This document shows positions 20,647-31,525 of a stretch of DNA of 64,000 nt, piece by piece. Position 1 is the stretch's first letter, and each line of letters opens with the position of its first letter. The stretch comes from Rapana venosa (Eukaryota; Mollusca; Gastropoda; Neogastropoda; Muricidae). The position numbers were made by a program, and so were the translations under genes. Under the pieces are notes generated by a model that was not told the DNA's origin, made no database searches, and was given only the letters and a program-made list of their open reading frames with translations. The stretch lies in the NCBI GenBank assembly GCA_028751875.1, contig CM054144.1:14111264-14175263 (forward strand), read 5' to 3'.

Positions 20647-20661
20647 AGACAGCAACTCCTG
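20647..20661. repeat. 15-bp target-site duplication of SINE-D (left copy; right copy 20947-20961)
   Basis: AGACAGCAACTCCTG is exact at 20647-20661 and 20947-20961. The sequence matches the uninterrupted element-B site seen at 15643 (AGACAGCAACTATTG), so the filled and empty forms of the site can both be read in this window. Confidence 0.9.
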
Positions 20662-20946
20662 TAGTATGTTCTTTCGAGCCAGAAGGCCCATAGAGCCGGA
20701 GCTTATCCCGGTTTCTGTAGCGTTAAGCGAACTGATGGTTTTTCACCACCCCTGTGACAGGACGCTAGTCTGTCGCCAGATACTTCCCCAGCAGAGCTGG
20801 TACCCACTTGTACACCTGGGTGGAGTGAGGAAAATAGGAGTAAAGTGTCTTTCCCAAGGACACAACACCGAGCCGAGCGGGGATCGAACCCGCGACCTCT
20901 GGATCACGAGTTGACCGCCTGAACCACTCGACTACGGTGCCTCCTT
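20662..20946 (-). mobile_element. SINE-D, complete 285-bp insertion, minus strand
   Basis: On the minus strand the element starts AAGGAGGCACCGTAGTCG, with A-box-like TAGTCGAGTGGTTCAGGC and B-box GGGTTCGATCCCCG (complement of 20878-20891). The body includes GGTGTTGTGTCCTTGGG, ACTTTACTCCTATTTTCC, CAGGTGTACAAGTGGGTACC, GCTCTGCTGGGGAAGTATC and GACTAGCGTCCTGTCACAG, and it ends near CTCGAAAGAACATACTA. The tRNA-like head is of the Ser/Leu style (GTCGAGTGGTT). Bounded by perfect target duplications. Confidence 0.9.
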
Positions 20947-20990
20947 AGACAGCAACTCCTGAGGCCCTGACAAATGCTGCCGTGGTGCGC

Positions 20991-21294
20991 TGAAGGAAGG
21001 CCCTCCAGGGGTCGGAAGAGCTTGTCCCTCATCGGCAGGTCAGCAGGCCAGATACCGGCCCTCAGGTTTGGGTGTGTTGGATGGACAGGTCTGGAGGTAG
21101 ATATTAGACAACGGTGGACAGTGCGTTGCAAAGTTGCGTGACCTTGAGAAATAGAGTGAGAGTGGGTGCGTGCATTGAAAGAGAGAGGTGTGAGTACAGA
21201 TGTGTGAATATTTGTGCATGTGTGTGCATATGGTTGTGTGTGCATGTGTGTATGGTTGAACCTGTGTATATACACACGCAGACGTGTGTGTATG
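20991..21294. other. Unique sequence with GT-rich stretch
   Basis: No recognised family to about 21165, then TGTGTGCATATG-like repeats to 21292. The open frame 20904-21407 (minus) crosses SINE-D and SINE-E sequence and is not a gene. Confidence 0.5.
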
Positions 21295-21405
21295 TATCCC
21301 CGAAATCGTAATGCCGCTACCTTGATGATGGGCAAACTTTCGCGTACGCAAAATGTCATCATTGATAAACCTCGTAGCTCTAGCCGAGGAATACGAAAAA
21401 AATTC
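21295..21405 (+). mobile_element. SINE-E 3' fragment, plus strand
   Basis: CCCCGAAATCGTAATGCCGC, TACCTTGATGATGGGCAAAC, GTACGCAAAATGTCATC, ATTGATAAACCTCGTAGCTC, TAGCCGAGGAATACG. The 5' half is absent. Confidence 0.7.
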
Positions 21406-21429
21406 ACAAATAATACTAATTTTTAAGTT

Positions 21430-21745
21430 TCTTTCCCTTCTTCTTCTTCTTTCTTCTTCTCTTCTTCAAGTGTCCGTCTGGTCCTGCAGACATCGACGAT
21501 CATGGCTCTCCATTCTTCCCGGTGGTCCCTCTCATGAGCCTCATTTTGGTGCCCTCTTTATTTCGTTTGCTATTTTGTTTTTTTTAAGATTCTTGATTAT
21601 TTTGTTGCATTGTTGCTTATTAGCTGATTGTTTTGCCACAACTTCTGCACACTCACAACAGTTTTCCTAGCCGCACCCGATATATGCCGAAAAATTTGAG
21701 CTGTCTATTCTTGAGGCTGTTGAGAAGAACTCTTGTACCCATCCT
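21430..21745 (-). pseudogene. LINE-beta 3' end fragment, minus strand
   Basis: CTTCTTCTTCTTTCTTCTTC tail complement, then AAGTGTCCGTCTGGTCCTGC, AGACATCGACGATCATGGC, TCTCCATTCTTCCCGG and GCCGAAAAATTTGAGCTGTC match the 3' end of LINE-beta at 40162-40440. The encoded C-terminus ends a few bases before the GAA tail, so there is almost no 3' untranslated region, which fits RTE-like elements. Internal changes and a T-rich insertion at 21550-21660 break the frame. Confidence 0.8.
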
Positions 21746-22109
21746 TTTCCTCCTTCTGCATTGTTTTTTTCTGTTGAGAATTGTTGTAACAAATCACATG
21801 TGTAATTTTTTTATTTTCTTTTACATTATGACACTTCATACTTCCCGTTCAGTTTAATAGATCTTCTCGAGTTGAGTTGAACATTCAACTGCATTTGTTG
21901 GTGGGGTTAATAAATAAAAATCGATTTTTTTAATCACCCCCCCCCCCCCCACTCCCCAAAGAAACAACAAAGAGGTGAAGCAAGGGAAACAGTAGGTATG
22001 GTATGGTAAGGGGTTGATCCCCATCAGTTTTGTTTGAACACCGTTTGCTGTTCTCAATGGAGGAGCGTGCTGCAGACCGTCATCTACCCCTGCTGTTCCT
22101 CTTCTTCCT
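21746..22109. other. AT-rich unique sequence
   Basis: Contains poly-C at 21939-21951 and no recognised element. It borders the 39/26-bp array. Confidence 0.4.
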
Positions 22110-22965
22110 GCTGGGGACTGGCTCTGCAAAGTGAATGGTTTTGCTTTGTTCTGAAAGTGAATGGTTTTGCTTTCTTCTGAAAGTGAATGGTTTTGCTTTC
22201 TTCTGAAAGTGAATGGTTTTGCTTTTTTGAAACAGAGAGTTCTGAAAGTGAATGGTTTTGCTTTTTTGAAACAGAGAGTTCTGAAAGTGAATGGTTTTGC
22301 TTTGTTCTGAAAGTGAATGGTTTTGCTTTTTTGAAACAGAGAGTTCTGAAAGTGAATGGTTTTGCTTTTTTGAAACAGAGAGTTCTGAAAGTGAATGGTT
22401 TTGCTTTGTTCTAAAAGTGAATGGTTTTGCTTTGTTCTGAAAGTGAATGGTTTTGCTTTTTTGAAAACAGAGATTCTGAGGTAATGGTTTTGGTTTTTTG
22501 ACAACAGAGCAGTTCCCTGCACAGCCCCCCTGTATCATGTTCGAAAGAATGGTTTGCTTTGTATGAAAGTGATCCCTGTTTTGCTTTGTCTAAACGTGAT
22601 TGCTTTTGCTTCATTGAAAACAGAGAGTTCTGAAAGTGAATGATTTTGTGTTTTTTTGACAACAGAGAGTTCTGAAAGTGAATGGTTTTGCTTTTTTGAA
22701 AACAGAGAATCCTCAAAGTGAATGGTTTTGCTTTTTTGAAACAGGGAGTTCTGAAAGTGAATGGCTTTGCTTTTTTGAAACAGAGAGTTTTGAAAGTGAA
22801 TGGCTTTGCTTTTTTGAAACAGAGAGTTCTGAAAGTGAATGGGTTTGGTTTTTTGAAACACAGAGTTCTGAAAGTGAATGGCTTTGCTTTTTTGAAACAG
22901 ATAGTTTTGAGAGTGAACGGTTTTGCTTTTTTGACAACACAAGAGTTCTGAAAGTTTTTTTTTTT
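22110..22965. repeat. 39-bp/26-bp minisatellite
   Basis: Core GTTCTGAAAGTGAATGGTTT is followed either by a short end (TGCTTTG, 26-bp unit) or by a long end adding a TTTTGAAACAGAGA segment (39-bp unit). Arrays occupy 22125-22480 and 22615-22965, with a diverged middle (22480-22615). On the minus strand the triplet-compatible 39-bp units give long periodic frames (22411-23154, 247 codons). Mixed 26/39 lengths break any constant frame, so I do not call a protein. Confidence 0.9.
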
Positions 22966-23089
22966 TAAACAGTCCTCGCTGAGTGTTTGCCCTGAAAATG
23001 AATGATTTTGGTTGTAGAAAACACAGTCCCTTGTGCCGTGATGTAATGATGTGTAACAAGTCTCTCTGTGAAAAAGAATATGGATGGAT
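22966..23089. other. Spacer between minisatellite and SINE-A tail
   Basis: Unique sequence ending in GGATGGATG. No feature. Confidence 0.4.
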
Positions 23090-23910
23090 GATGTTGTGTT
23101 GTGTTGTGTTGTGTTGTGTTGCGTTGTGTTGTGTTGTGTAGCATTGTATTGCATTGTCCTAAACTATGCTGTGCGGTACTGTATCGTCCTGTTGTATTGT
23201 ATGTATGATGCTTATCATGCGGAATTATATTGCGTTGTATTGTTGAATGGTGTTGCATTGTATTATGCCTTGCATTGTTTCACGTAATCTTGCCTCGCCT
23301 TACATTGCATTGTATTGAACAGTATTGGGTTAGAATGGGTTGTATTGTTGTGTTGTATTGTATGGTATTTAGTGCATTGTATTGTATCGTATTGTATTGC
23401 ATTGTAATATTTTGTGTTGTATTGCATTCTATTGTATTGTATTGTAATACATTGCGTTGTACTGCATGGTATTGTATTGTATTGCATTGTATTGTATTGT
23501 ATTGCACTGTACTGGTTTGTAATGTAATGTATTATATTGTGCTGTATTGCATTGTACTGTATTATATCGTATACCCTATTTTTCACAGCAGACTCCTCTG
23601 TCTAAAATCTAAGCTGCACTCCCTGGAGGAGAGCACGTCGCCACAAGAGCAGCGCCACCCATTTTGAAAAACAGTCCCTTGTGTGTATGTGAATTTGTTT
23701 CCCTGTAAGACTGGCTTCTTCCACCGATTTTTGCATGCCAGGGATCACCAACCCTCTTGCTGTCGTGGGTTCTTTTACGTGCACACCTCAGATTATTGTC
23801 TCATCAAAAAGACTGGCACCCGGACCACAACTCAAACCCTAGTGGATGGAGGAAAAGTTCAGAATCAAACGATATCAAAACTACGACATTTCGTTATTAA
23901 AAAAAAAAAA
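23090..23910 (-). mobile_element. SINE-A copy with a 490-bp (ACAAT)n tail, minus strand
   Basis: The minus strand from about 23910 shows GATCC/GTTTGAG-type head remnants (CACTAGGGTTTGAGTTGTGG), GGTCCGGGTGCCAGTC, GCACGTAAAAGAACCCACG, a GCAAGAGGGTTGGTGATCCC block and the GGTGGCGCTGCTCTTGTGGC module (complement of 23638-23660). The tail is the complement of the ATTGT/GTTGT pentamer array 23090-23575. The tail is longer than the SINE body. Confidence 0.85.
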
Positions 23911-24003
23911 ACGGGTGCCTAACCTCTATACCACCTATTCCTTATAACTTACTTGGGACACAGATTTAAACCCCATACTCTGTGCTTCTGAAAAGTGTGC
24001 ATG
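23911..24003. other. Short spacer
   Basis: Ordinary sequence before the SINE-E head. No feature. Confidence 0.4.
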
Positions 24004-24370
24004 AGGGGCGGGATAGCCTCGTGGTTAGAGCGCTGTGCTCGTGATCTGACGGTCCCTGTTCGAGCCACCACCGGGGCACCCGCTCCAGGGGATTTTTTTT
24101 TTCTGGAGTTAACATCAGTACCGACCCCACTTCCTCAAAAGTCCTTCAGATAAGGGTATATAATGATATGTATATTATTATACTAGGGTCCCGTGTGCGA
24201 ACGCACAACATTAAACAATAAATAAATAAACCGCATGCACGCTGGTGTCGAGTTTAGACATTATCCCCGAAGTCGGAATGTGGCTGTCTAAACGGCCACT
24301 TACACAAACTCTCACCATTCAGCGAAGCTCGGAGCTGTAGCCGAAACAAAGAAACAAACAAAAACAAAAG
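24004..24370 (+). mobile_element. SINE-E copy, complete
   Basis: Head GGGCGGGATAGCCTCGTGG with TTAGAGCGCTGTGCTCGTGA and B box CTGTTCGAGCC (24056). Body: TCTGGAGTTAACATCAGTAC, AAAGTCCTTCAGATAAGGG, GGTCCCGTGTGCGAACGC. The 3' half specific to E: CCCCGAAGTCGGAATGTGGC, AACTCTCACCATTCAGCG, AGCTCGGAGCTGTAGCCG, then an A-rich CAAA tail. Confidence 0.85.
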
Positions 24371-24440
24371 TATGCATTAACCATGAAGCCAAAAAATGGG
24401 AAAGCATGTTGGAGAGCTGTACAAATGCTCTTCTCTCTCA
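24371..24440. other. Short spacer
   Basis: Ordinary sequence before the GT array. Confidence 0.4.
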
Positions 24441-25219
<779 letters not shown>

Positions 25220-25336
25220 CAGACTTCAGACAGGAGGAGGGGGAGTTCAGGTCTGTTCATCGTCTGCCTTAATTGGTCTGTGTGTTTATGATGATGGAGA
25301 GTGTTTTCACAATCACAGGTTCCCAGCTGCACTTTG

Positions 25337-25338
<2 letters not shown>
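25220..25338. other. Short unique spacer
   Basis: Separates the GT and TC arrays. It begins TTCAGACTTCAGACAG, similar to 40063-40080. Confidence 0.4.
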
Positions 25339-25402
<64 letters not shown>

Positions 25403-25411
25403 CTCTGTCTC

Positions 25412-25457
<46 letters not shown>

Positions 25458-25458
25458 G

Positions 25459-25490
<32 letters not shown>

Positions 25491-25780
25491 CGTCTCTCTC
25501 CCTCCCTCCCTCTCCTCTCCTGTTCTCTCTCCTCCCTCCTCTCACTCCCTCTCCTCCTCTCTTCGTCTCTCTCTGTCTCTCTCTGTCTCTCTCTGTCCTT
25601 TCTCTCTCTGTCCTCTTCTCTGTCTCTCTCTGTCTGTCTCCCTCCCTCCCTCCCTCCCTGTCTCCTCCGCTCTCTCTCTCTCTCTGTCTCTCTCTGTCTG
25701 TCTCTCTCTCTGTGCTTGCTTGTATGCATGCGTGCATGTGTATGCGCATGTGTGTGTGCAAGTGTCTGTGTGTGTAAGTG
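25339..25780. repeat. (TC)n/(TCTG)n array
   Basis: TC dinucleotide DNA with CTCC and TCTG interruptions to 25712, then GTGCATGTGTATG-like DNA to about 25790. The Ser/Leu and Arg/Glu frames are artefacts. Confidence 0.9.
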
Positions 25781-26100
25781 TGCGTGTATATGTCATAGCT
25801 TATAGATTTCCCCATCATCAATCAAAACAAAGTGAGTAAATTGGCAGCTGAAAAACAATCTTTTTTTTTTCCAGATAAACCATACGTGACAAATTAAAGA
25901 CATCACTATGATTAAGCCCGAAACGTAACTGCGGAGCGCGGCCTAGCCTAACTCTAGCACCACTACAAACAACCTGACTGACTGACTACACTACACCACA
26001 CTACACTACACTTCACTACACTACACTGCTCTACACTACACTGCTCTGCACTACACTACACTACACTACACTACACTACACTACACTACACTGGCATGCT
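25781..26100. repeat. Unique sequence and short (ACTAC)n array
   Basis: Unique AT-rich 25781-25965, then a pentamer array ACTAC/ACTGC at 25984-26092. It is related to the 14545-15468 array but is only about 110 bp long. Confidence 0.8.
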
Positions 26101-26640
26101 GCCAGCCTGTAGTTAGCCCTGATGCCCAAGCAGGGGAGACAACAGGTCAGCCTCCTGCCGCTCTGTTATGTCTGTGAACTGGCGAACCTCTGTGAACACT
26201 TGCCAGTACATCATTCCTCCTCTTACCCCCCCCCCCCCCCCCACCAACTCCACCCCCCTCCTTCTCCACCAACCCCCCCCCCCCTTCTTCTTCTCCTCCT
26301 CCTCCTCCTCCTCCTCCTTCCATCTCTCACCTTTTGGTTCTATTAGGTGGCCGGCCAAACTCACCCTTCTTCGCTGGTCATTATTATTGCTTCAAATCCT
26401 TTGCCAGCAGGATTTTTTTGTTGTTTTTCTTTTTGGTTTTTACTTCTTTTTCTGTTATCTTTTCCACTTATCGGCCATATCTGAAGTCAAACAAGCTAGC
26501 CGGCTAAGGTTCGTACACACTCGTGGATATGTAAGTACTCAAGTTCGTGTATGGAGGTTCATAAACGTAGGTAGGTGGATGGGGTGCCCTGTTATTTGGT
26601 CTTGATGTCAAAGACACAGAGATACACAGCGCAGACACAG
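26101..26640. other. Unique sequence with poly-C and CTC tracts
   Basis: Poly-C 26227-26242, C-rich to 26285, CTC triplets 26285-26317, T-rich 26405-26470. No gene. Confidence 0.5.
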
Positions 26641-26760
26641 ACACACAGACGGATACACAGACATCTACACATTTACAAAGACCTGCATTCACACGGGGAC
26701 TGGATGTATAAAAGCACATGAGCGCTTATTCCATTATTGTCGAAATAAAAGAATAAATAA
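26641..26760 (+). mobile_element. SINE-F 3' end fragment
   Basis: CACACGGGGACTGGATGTAT, AAAAGCACATGAGCGC and CCATTATTGTCGAAATAAAA are followed by an AAAT tail (26743-26772). The 5' half is lost into CACAGACA repeats. Confidence 0.75.
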
Positions 26761-26924
26761 ATAAATAAATAAAAACAGACAGACGCACGCACGCATGCAA
26801 GCACGCACACGAACGCACGCACGCATGCATGCACGCACACGCACGCACGTACACGCGCACACACACAACCACACTCATGCGCAGGCACAGATAGACAGAC
26901 AGACATACACATAGCTTTTTTTTA
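26761..26924. repeat. (CACG)n and GACA repeats
   Basis: CGCACGCACG-type tetranucleotides 26784-26862, CACA to 26872, GACA units 26892-26905. Confidence 0.85.
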
Positions 26925-27065
26925 AAAATAATAATAATAATAAAGGAATTCATATAGTGCTATATCTTGCAAAAGAAATCAAAGCGCTTACGTTCAACAC
27001 ACCCATACATACAATCAATAACAATTAACAGAGTTAACAAATTCAAATGTACATACGCGCGCACA

Positions 27066-27159
<94 letters not shown>

Positions 27160-27400
27160 GATTATACACTTTGGCAGGGTGATGGGATTTGGGCTGTTTT
27201 AGGCAGGGATAGATTTGAGATGAAACAAGAGGGGGAAAATCAGATTTGGAATAAATATGTCTTGAGGCTGGATTTAAAAGTGTCATAAGTAGGCTTTTGA
27301 CGAAGGGAGAGAGGGAGTGCATCATTAATGTGTACATAGCTTCTTCTTTTGTAATGTGTCTAATATCACTTGTATGTGAACAGACGTAAAAATTGAAAAC
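26925..27400 (-). mobile_element. Family-K retroelement 3' part, minus strand, split by (CA)n
   Basis: AATAATAATAATAA (complement of an ATT tail), ATAGTGCTATATCTTGC and AATCAAAGCGCTTACG are the complement of the K 3' end at 13210-13280. A CA array (27061-27158) is embedded. Sequence continuing to about 27360 (GTCTTGAGGCTGGATTTAAA) may be the upstream body of the same element. Confidence 0.55.
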
Positions 27401-27450
27401 TACACAGACATGCAGACATAGATACACACACATTCACACACACTCACACT

Positions 27451-27481
<31 letters not shown>

Positions 27482-27904
27482 TCATTCACACACACACGCG
27501 CGTCTTTCGTTCTTGTACCACTATGACAGTCAGTGGTGTCTATGAAAACCAGGCTAGGTAAGTAAGGCCTGCAGACTAACTAGCCAGCCGAGCAGTCAGT
27601 GGCTGCCTTCAGTGAGCAGCTGCAGACTGACGATGTATACCTACCTACCTGTCCTGTCTGACGAGACAAAGGCCACTGCTCGCAGCCTTACCAACCAACA
27701 AACAAAGCGACCCGGGGACCAGCTGTGCCAATATTGGAACACCCACTGCTCTGTCAGCTCATTGAAGAGAAGAGTGACTTCAACATTTCATAGAAATCGG
27801 TGTGTTTTGTATGATTTGTGTGGCTAAGGTCTTTGTTTGTGTTTTTGGGGTTGTGGGCTTTTTGTGTTGTTTGTTTTGTGTTGTTTGGCTGCTGTTGTTG
27901 TTTT
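27401..27904. other. CA repeats then unique sequence
   Basis: CACA/CGCG DNA 27425-27500, then unique sequence with a 71-codon plus-strand frame (27612-27827) that has no recognisable motif, followed by T/G-rich DNA (27835-27910). Not called as a gene. Confidence 0.45.
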
Positions 27905-28035
27905 GTTTTTTTATCATGCCGAAGTCGGATGCACTGGGTCTGATTTGCCAGGTTCTTAATTAACAGCAGCGCAACGCATTTTCGCTCATAGGAAAGACAA
28001 TAGTTGCTGTCCGAGAGTTCCTTGAAGAAGTTTTT
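27905..28035 (+). mobile_element. Element B 3' fragment, plus strand
   Basis: TGCCGAAGTCGGATGCACTG, GCGCAACGCATTTTCGCTCA, AGTTGCTGTCCGAGAGTTCC, and a short TGAAGAAG tail. The first 190 bp of B are missing. Confidence 0.8.
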
Positions 28036-28240
28036 GTTATTTGTAAGTAAGTGTTCGTGATGGAATTGTTTGTAAAAAAAAAAAAAAATGTTTTAAAGGA
28101 CAGTGTTTTTTTCTTTTTTTGTTTTAGCTTTGTTTTGGCTTTGTTGTTTTGTTTTGACTTTTTTTTTTACTGCTTTGGGGGATTTTTGTATGTAACTTAC
28201 AGCACAAATCTTCCATCAGAATCACATTAGAAAACCGTGA
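28036..28240. other. T-rich spacer
   Basis: Poly-A and T-rich runs without recognised structure. Confidence 0.4.
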
Positions 28241-28545
28241 TGACGGGATAGCTCAGTGGTCAGAGCACTCGCTCTCCCCAAAGCTAAGCTTAAGCAGCGT
28301 TGAGCGTGGTTACCAAGTGGGTGGGTTGCTGTTCGTACGCCTTGGCTTCAGTACAGTCACCCAGTTCACCCAGCTGTAAATGGGTACCTGCCCTCTTTAG
28401 GGTCAGGGAAGGTAAAGCAGCGAGGGAGAGGACATGGGCGCCGCCCTCAATATGCTGGCCCCTGGAGAAGCTTGAGGTCTCTGATGCCTCGCTCCCCAAC
28501 GACCGCATAGGTTATGGGACACTTTAACCTTTAACTTTATATAAC
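28241..28545 (+). mobile_element. SINE-C copy, complete
   Basis: tRNA-like head ACGGGATAGCTCAGTGGTCA and GAGCACTCGCTCTCC, then AAGCTAAGCTTAAGCAGCG, GGTTACCAAGTGGGTGGGT, AATGGGTACCTGCCCTCTTT, AGGGTCAGGGAAGGTAAAGC, GGGCGCCGCCCTCAATATGC, GAGGTCTCTGATGCCTCGC and TAGGTTATGGGACAC. The tail is TTTAACCTTTAACTTT. The anticodon-arm side resembles a tRNA start, but the T-loop is degraded. Confidence 0.85.
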
Positions 28546-28689
28546 TATCACCTTCGGCTTCTGTGGCTTAAGCCAAAGGTTTGGCTGGTTATTGATTTAA
28601 GCTAAGCACCGTGGTCTGAGTTAAAATCAAAACAACAGCATCCACACCAACATCGTCTTCCTGTTTCATCTCGGTGTCTTCCCTATCCA
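28546..28689. other. Spacer
   Basis: No feature recognised. Confidence 0.4.
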
Positions 28690-29545
28690 TCATAATCATT
28701 GGTCTGGGTGCAAGTCTTTCGTATTAGGCGAGATTGCAACATACATTTAGCGCACGAGAGAAAGGGAAAAGCAAACAGGGCAACAAGAGAGCTGTCCTGG
28801 GCAAGATTCTCTAGAATGAAAGCCACGCTGAGGGGGAAGCCAGTACACAGGCAGGGAAGACAACTGACTAGCCAAAACATCAAAAAGGAAAAAAAAACTA
28901 AACAAAACAAAAAAAAACTGTGCCGCTGCTCTCGTGGCTACATGGGGAAAGCAGCCCACATTTCATGCAAAAATGTTATACTATACTGTACTGTACTGTA
29001 CTGTACTGTATAATACTATACTATCCTATCCTATATACTATACTATACTAAGCTACGCTATGCTATGCTGTGCTGTGCTGTGCTATGCTATGCTATGCTA
29101 TCCTATGCTATCCTATCCTATCCTATACTATACTACTATACTATACTACCCTATACTATCCTATACTATCCTATACTATACTATCCTATACTATACTATC
29201 CTATCCTATACTATACTATACTATACTATCCTAGACTAGACTAGACTTATAGTATATACTATACTATACTATACTGTGCTATACAGTGCTATGCTCTGCT
29301 ATCCTATACTATACTATACAATCATATCCTATATTATACTATCCTATACTAGACTATACTATACTGTGCTAGGCAGTGCTATGCTATGCTATGCTATCCT
29401 ATCCTATACTATACTTTACTATGCCATGCTATCCTATCCTATCTTATACTATACTATACTATACTATACTATACTATACTATACTATACTATACTATACT
29501 ATACTATACTATACTATACTATACTATACTATACTATACAGTCCA
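28690..29545 (+). mobile_element. SINE-A copy with a 560-bp (ATACT)n tail
   Basis: Head lost. Body begins ATTGGTCTGGGTGCAAGTC, then CATTTAGCGCACGAGAG, GGCAACAAGAGAGCTGTC, a GCCACGCTGAGGG block, TGCCGCTGCTCTCGTGGC, and GCAGCCCACATTTCATGC (28950). The tail passes straight into TACTG/TACTA/CCTAT/GCTAT pentamers (28977-29540), purest at 29445-29535. This shows a SINE tail as the source of a long pentanucleotide array. Confidence 0.85.
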
Positions 29546-30370
29546 CTTGTCTAGAAGGAAAGGATCAGAGGTCTAAACGACGTCCAAACTCAAATTTTCT
29601 TCCCCAATAAACGACAGCGTGCACAGTGGTCTGTGTGCTAGTCTTTCGGCTGAGATGAAAAACCGAACTGACCTATGCAAAATGCATTAAAATTAAAGTT
29701 AAAGAACCCACGGCAACGAGAAAAATATCTCTGGGGATAGAATTTTGTAAAAGTCTGTTCTGATACAGAAACAAATCAACAGGGTAAGAGGTGAGAGGGT
29801 GGGGGTGGGGGGAGGTGCTACATTATGGAAATTGGTTCTCCTTCCCGTGGAGAGTTCCTGAATGTAAAAGACGTCTGATGTTACAATGGAGTAAAAAGGT
29901 AAAGGTGACCCATAACCTATGTAGTCGTAGGGGAGCGAGGCATCAGAGACCTCAGCTTCTCTAGGGGCCAGCATATTGAGGGCGGCGCCCATCTCCTCTC
30001 CCTCACTGCTTTACCTTCCATGACCCTAAAGAGGGCAGGTACCCATTTACAACTGGGGAAACTGGGAGACTGTACTGAAGCCAAGGCGCGCAAACGGTCA
30101 CTCATCCACTTGGTAACAACGCTCAATGCTGCTTAACCTTAGCTTGGGGGAAAGCAAGTGCGAGTGCTCTGACCACTGAGCTATCCCCGTCCTCGAAGTA
30201 CAGTAGTACAATACAAAACAGTGCAATAGAGTGCAACACAATGCAAGAAAATACAGTCAATTCAATGACACATAATGATGCCCAAGAAGTAAAATATAAT
30301 GAAATACAATGTAATAGAATCGGGTGCTATCTAGAGTAGTGTCATACATTACATACAACCCAACACCATA
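29546..30370 (+). mobile_element. SINE-A copy interrupted by SINE-C
   Basis: CACTTGTCTAGAAGG head remnant, GTGGTCTGTGTGCTAGTC, TTTCGGCTGAGATGAAAAAC, AGAACCCACGGCAACGAG, a GTTCTGATACAGAAAC block, and TCCCGTGGAGAGTTCCTG ending at about 29885. SINE-C (29895-30198, minus) follows. The ACAAT-type tail of A resumes at about 30200 (GTACAATACAAAACAG) to 30370. The insertion site is in the tail; target duplication is not clear-cut. Confidence 0.7.
29895..30198 (-). mobile_element. SINE-C copy, complete, minus strand
   Basis: Complement of the SINE-C blocks in order: AAAGGTAAAGG tail complement, CCCATAACCTATG, GGAGCGAGGCATCAGAG, AGGGCGGCGCCCATCTCC, TAAAGAGGGCAGGTACCC, CACTTGGTAACAACGCTC, CTCTGACCACTGAGCTATCC (head complement). 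Confidence 0.85.
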
Positions 30371-31065
30371 CAATGCAGTCCAGCTTTAAAGCCTCACTGA
30401 TATTAGATTTCTTTTTTTCTTTTTTCTTTTTTTTTTTACTTCTCTCTCCTTTTTAAAAAAAAAATTATATTCTAGGGTATTTGTACAATTTACACAGCTG
30501 GCTTGGATTTTCCGTTTTCTTTTCTTTCTTTCTTTCTTTTTTTTTAAACATTTTTTTTCTTTTCTGTCTTTCTTTTCTTCAACATCTCTACGTGGGAGGT
30601 AGGGAGGGGGGGGGTGTGACAGAAGCAAAGTGAATCGACCTGGGTGGCCTGATCACCACTGGCAAACCGATCCTCCCTTTCTTTGGTTCCTTGTATCATC
30701 CCCCCCCCCCCCTCTTACCTCTTACCCCTCCCCCCCCCCCCATCCTCCCCCCCACACACACACACACATACACACATATAACACTTTGACAAATCACGTT
30801 TTCTGCCCACCTTTTTAATGCTAACAAAATATTTTATTTTAATCAGCATTTCAGACTGACCCTTGCCTTCTTCGTGTACTTTATTATTCACAAATTCCAG
30901 ATGATCAGTCACAATTTAACGACAACCATTTTAACTTCTCTTGTTTTCCATAATCCGGCTTCTCTTGTTTACGATCTGGTCGTTGACTTTTCGTCCTCAG
31001 CTTTCAAATACAAATAAGTTTTATAATTTTGAAGGGGAAAAATCTTGCTTGGCTTAGATGTTGAT
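30371..31065. other. Poly-T, poly-C and unique sequence
   Basis: T/C-rich 30407-30560, G run 30605-30615, poly-C 30701-30712 and 30730-30750, CACA 30753-30778, then unique AT-rich sequence 30780-31065. No gene. Confidence 0.5.
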
Positions 31066-31069
31066 TCCT

Positions 31070-31525
31070 CTTCTTCTTTTTCTTCTTAATTCGTCTTCTT
31101 CTTCTTCTTCTTCTTCTTCTTCATTCGTCTTCTTCTCAGTTCTTCTTATTCTTCGTCAAACGCTCAGACAGCAACTATTGTTTTCTGTCTTATTCATGAG
31201 CGAAAATGCGTTGCGTTGCCCTCAGGCGCCCGACAAGTCAAGCCCAGCACATCCGACCAGCATGGAAGACAATTGGGGTTTTTTTCTGTTGTTTTTTTTT
31301 TTTTTTTTTTTGGGGGGGGGGGGGGGTTGGAGAATGGACCAAGAAGGCCAACAACAAAAACAAAAAACAAAAAATCCGCAGACAAGAAGTAGACGACAGG
31401 AAGAAAAGGGACAAAAGCAGAAGCAAGGAGAGGGGATACAAAAGAAGGAATTGCTAGCACAGACTGTCCAGAAGGTGGGGGTGTTATTTGTACTGACAGG
31501 ACCCTGGCATCCCCACAGGGAAGTT
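31070..31525 (-). mobile_element. Element B copy 2, full length, minus strand
   Basis: Complement of the (GAA)n tail at 31070-31155, then GTCAAACGCTCAGACAGC, AAATGCGTTGCGTTGCC, GCGCCCGACAAGTCAAGCCC, an inserted poly-T/poly-G tract (31290-31326), AATGGACCAAGAAGGCC, GACAAGAAGTAGACGACAGG, TTGCTAGCACAGACTGTCC, and an end at GGCATCCCCACAGGGA (31508-31523). The terminus agrees with the 5' end of copy 1 at 8071, so the element has a defined start. Confidence 0.8.

Larger units (their letters stand above)
20625..20990 (-). mobile_element. Element B 3' fragment split by SINE-D
   Basis: Complement of the B tail (TTCTTCTTCTTCGTCGAACG, 20625-20643) and CTCAGACAGCAACTCCTG, interrupted at 20661. B resumes after the duplicated target with AGACAGCAACTCCTGAGGCC and CTGACAAATGC. 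The rest of B is diverged or lost. Confidence 0.75.

Noticed and set aside
29895..30198. Exact target duplication for the SINE-C insertion in SINE-A
   Set aside because: Only a loose AGTA(A/C)A similarity is seen on both sides; too short and imperfect to report as a duplication.
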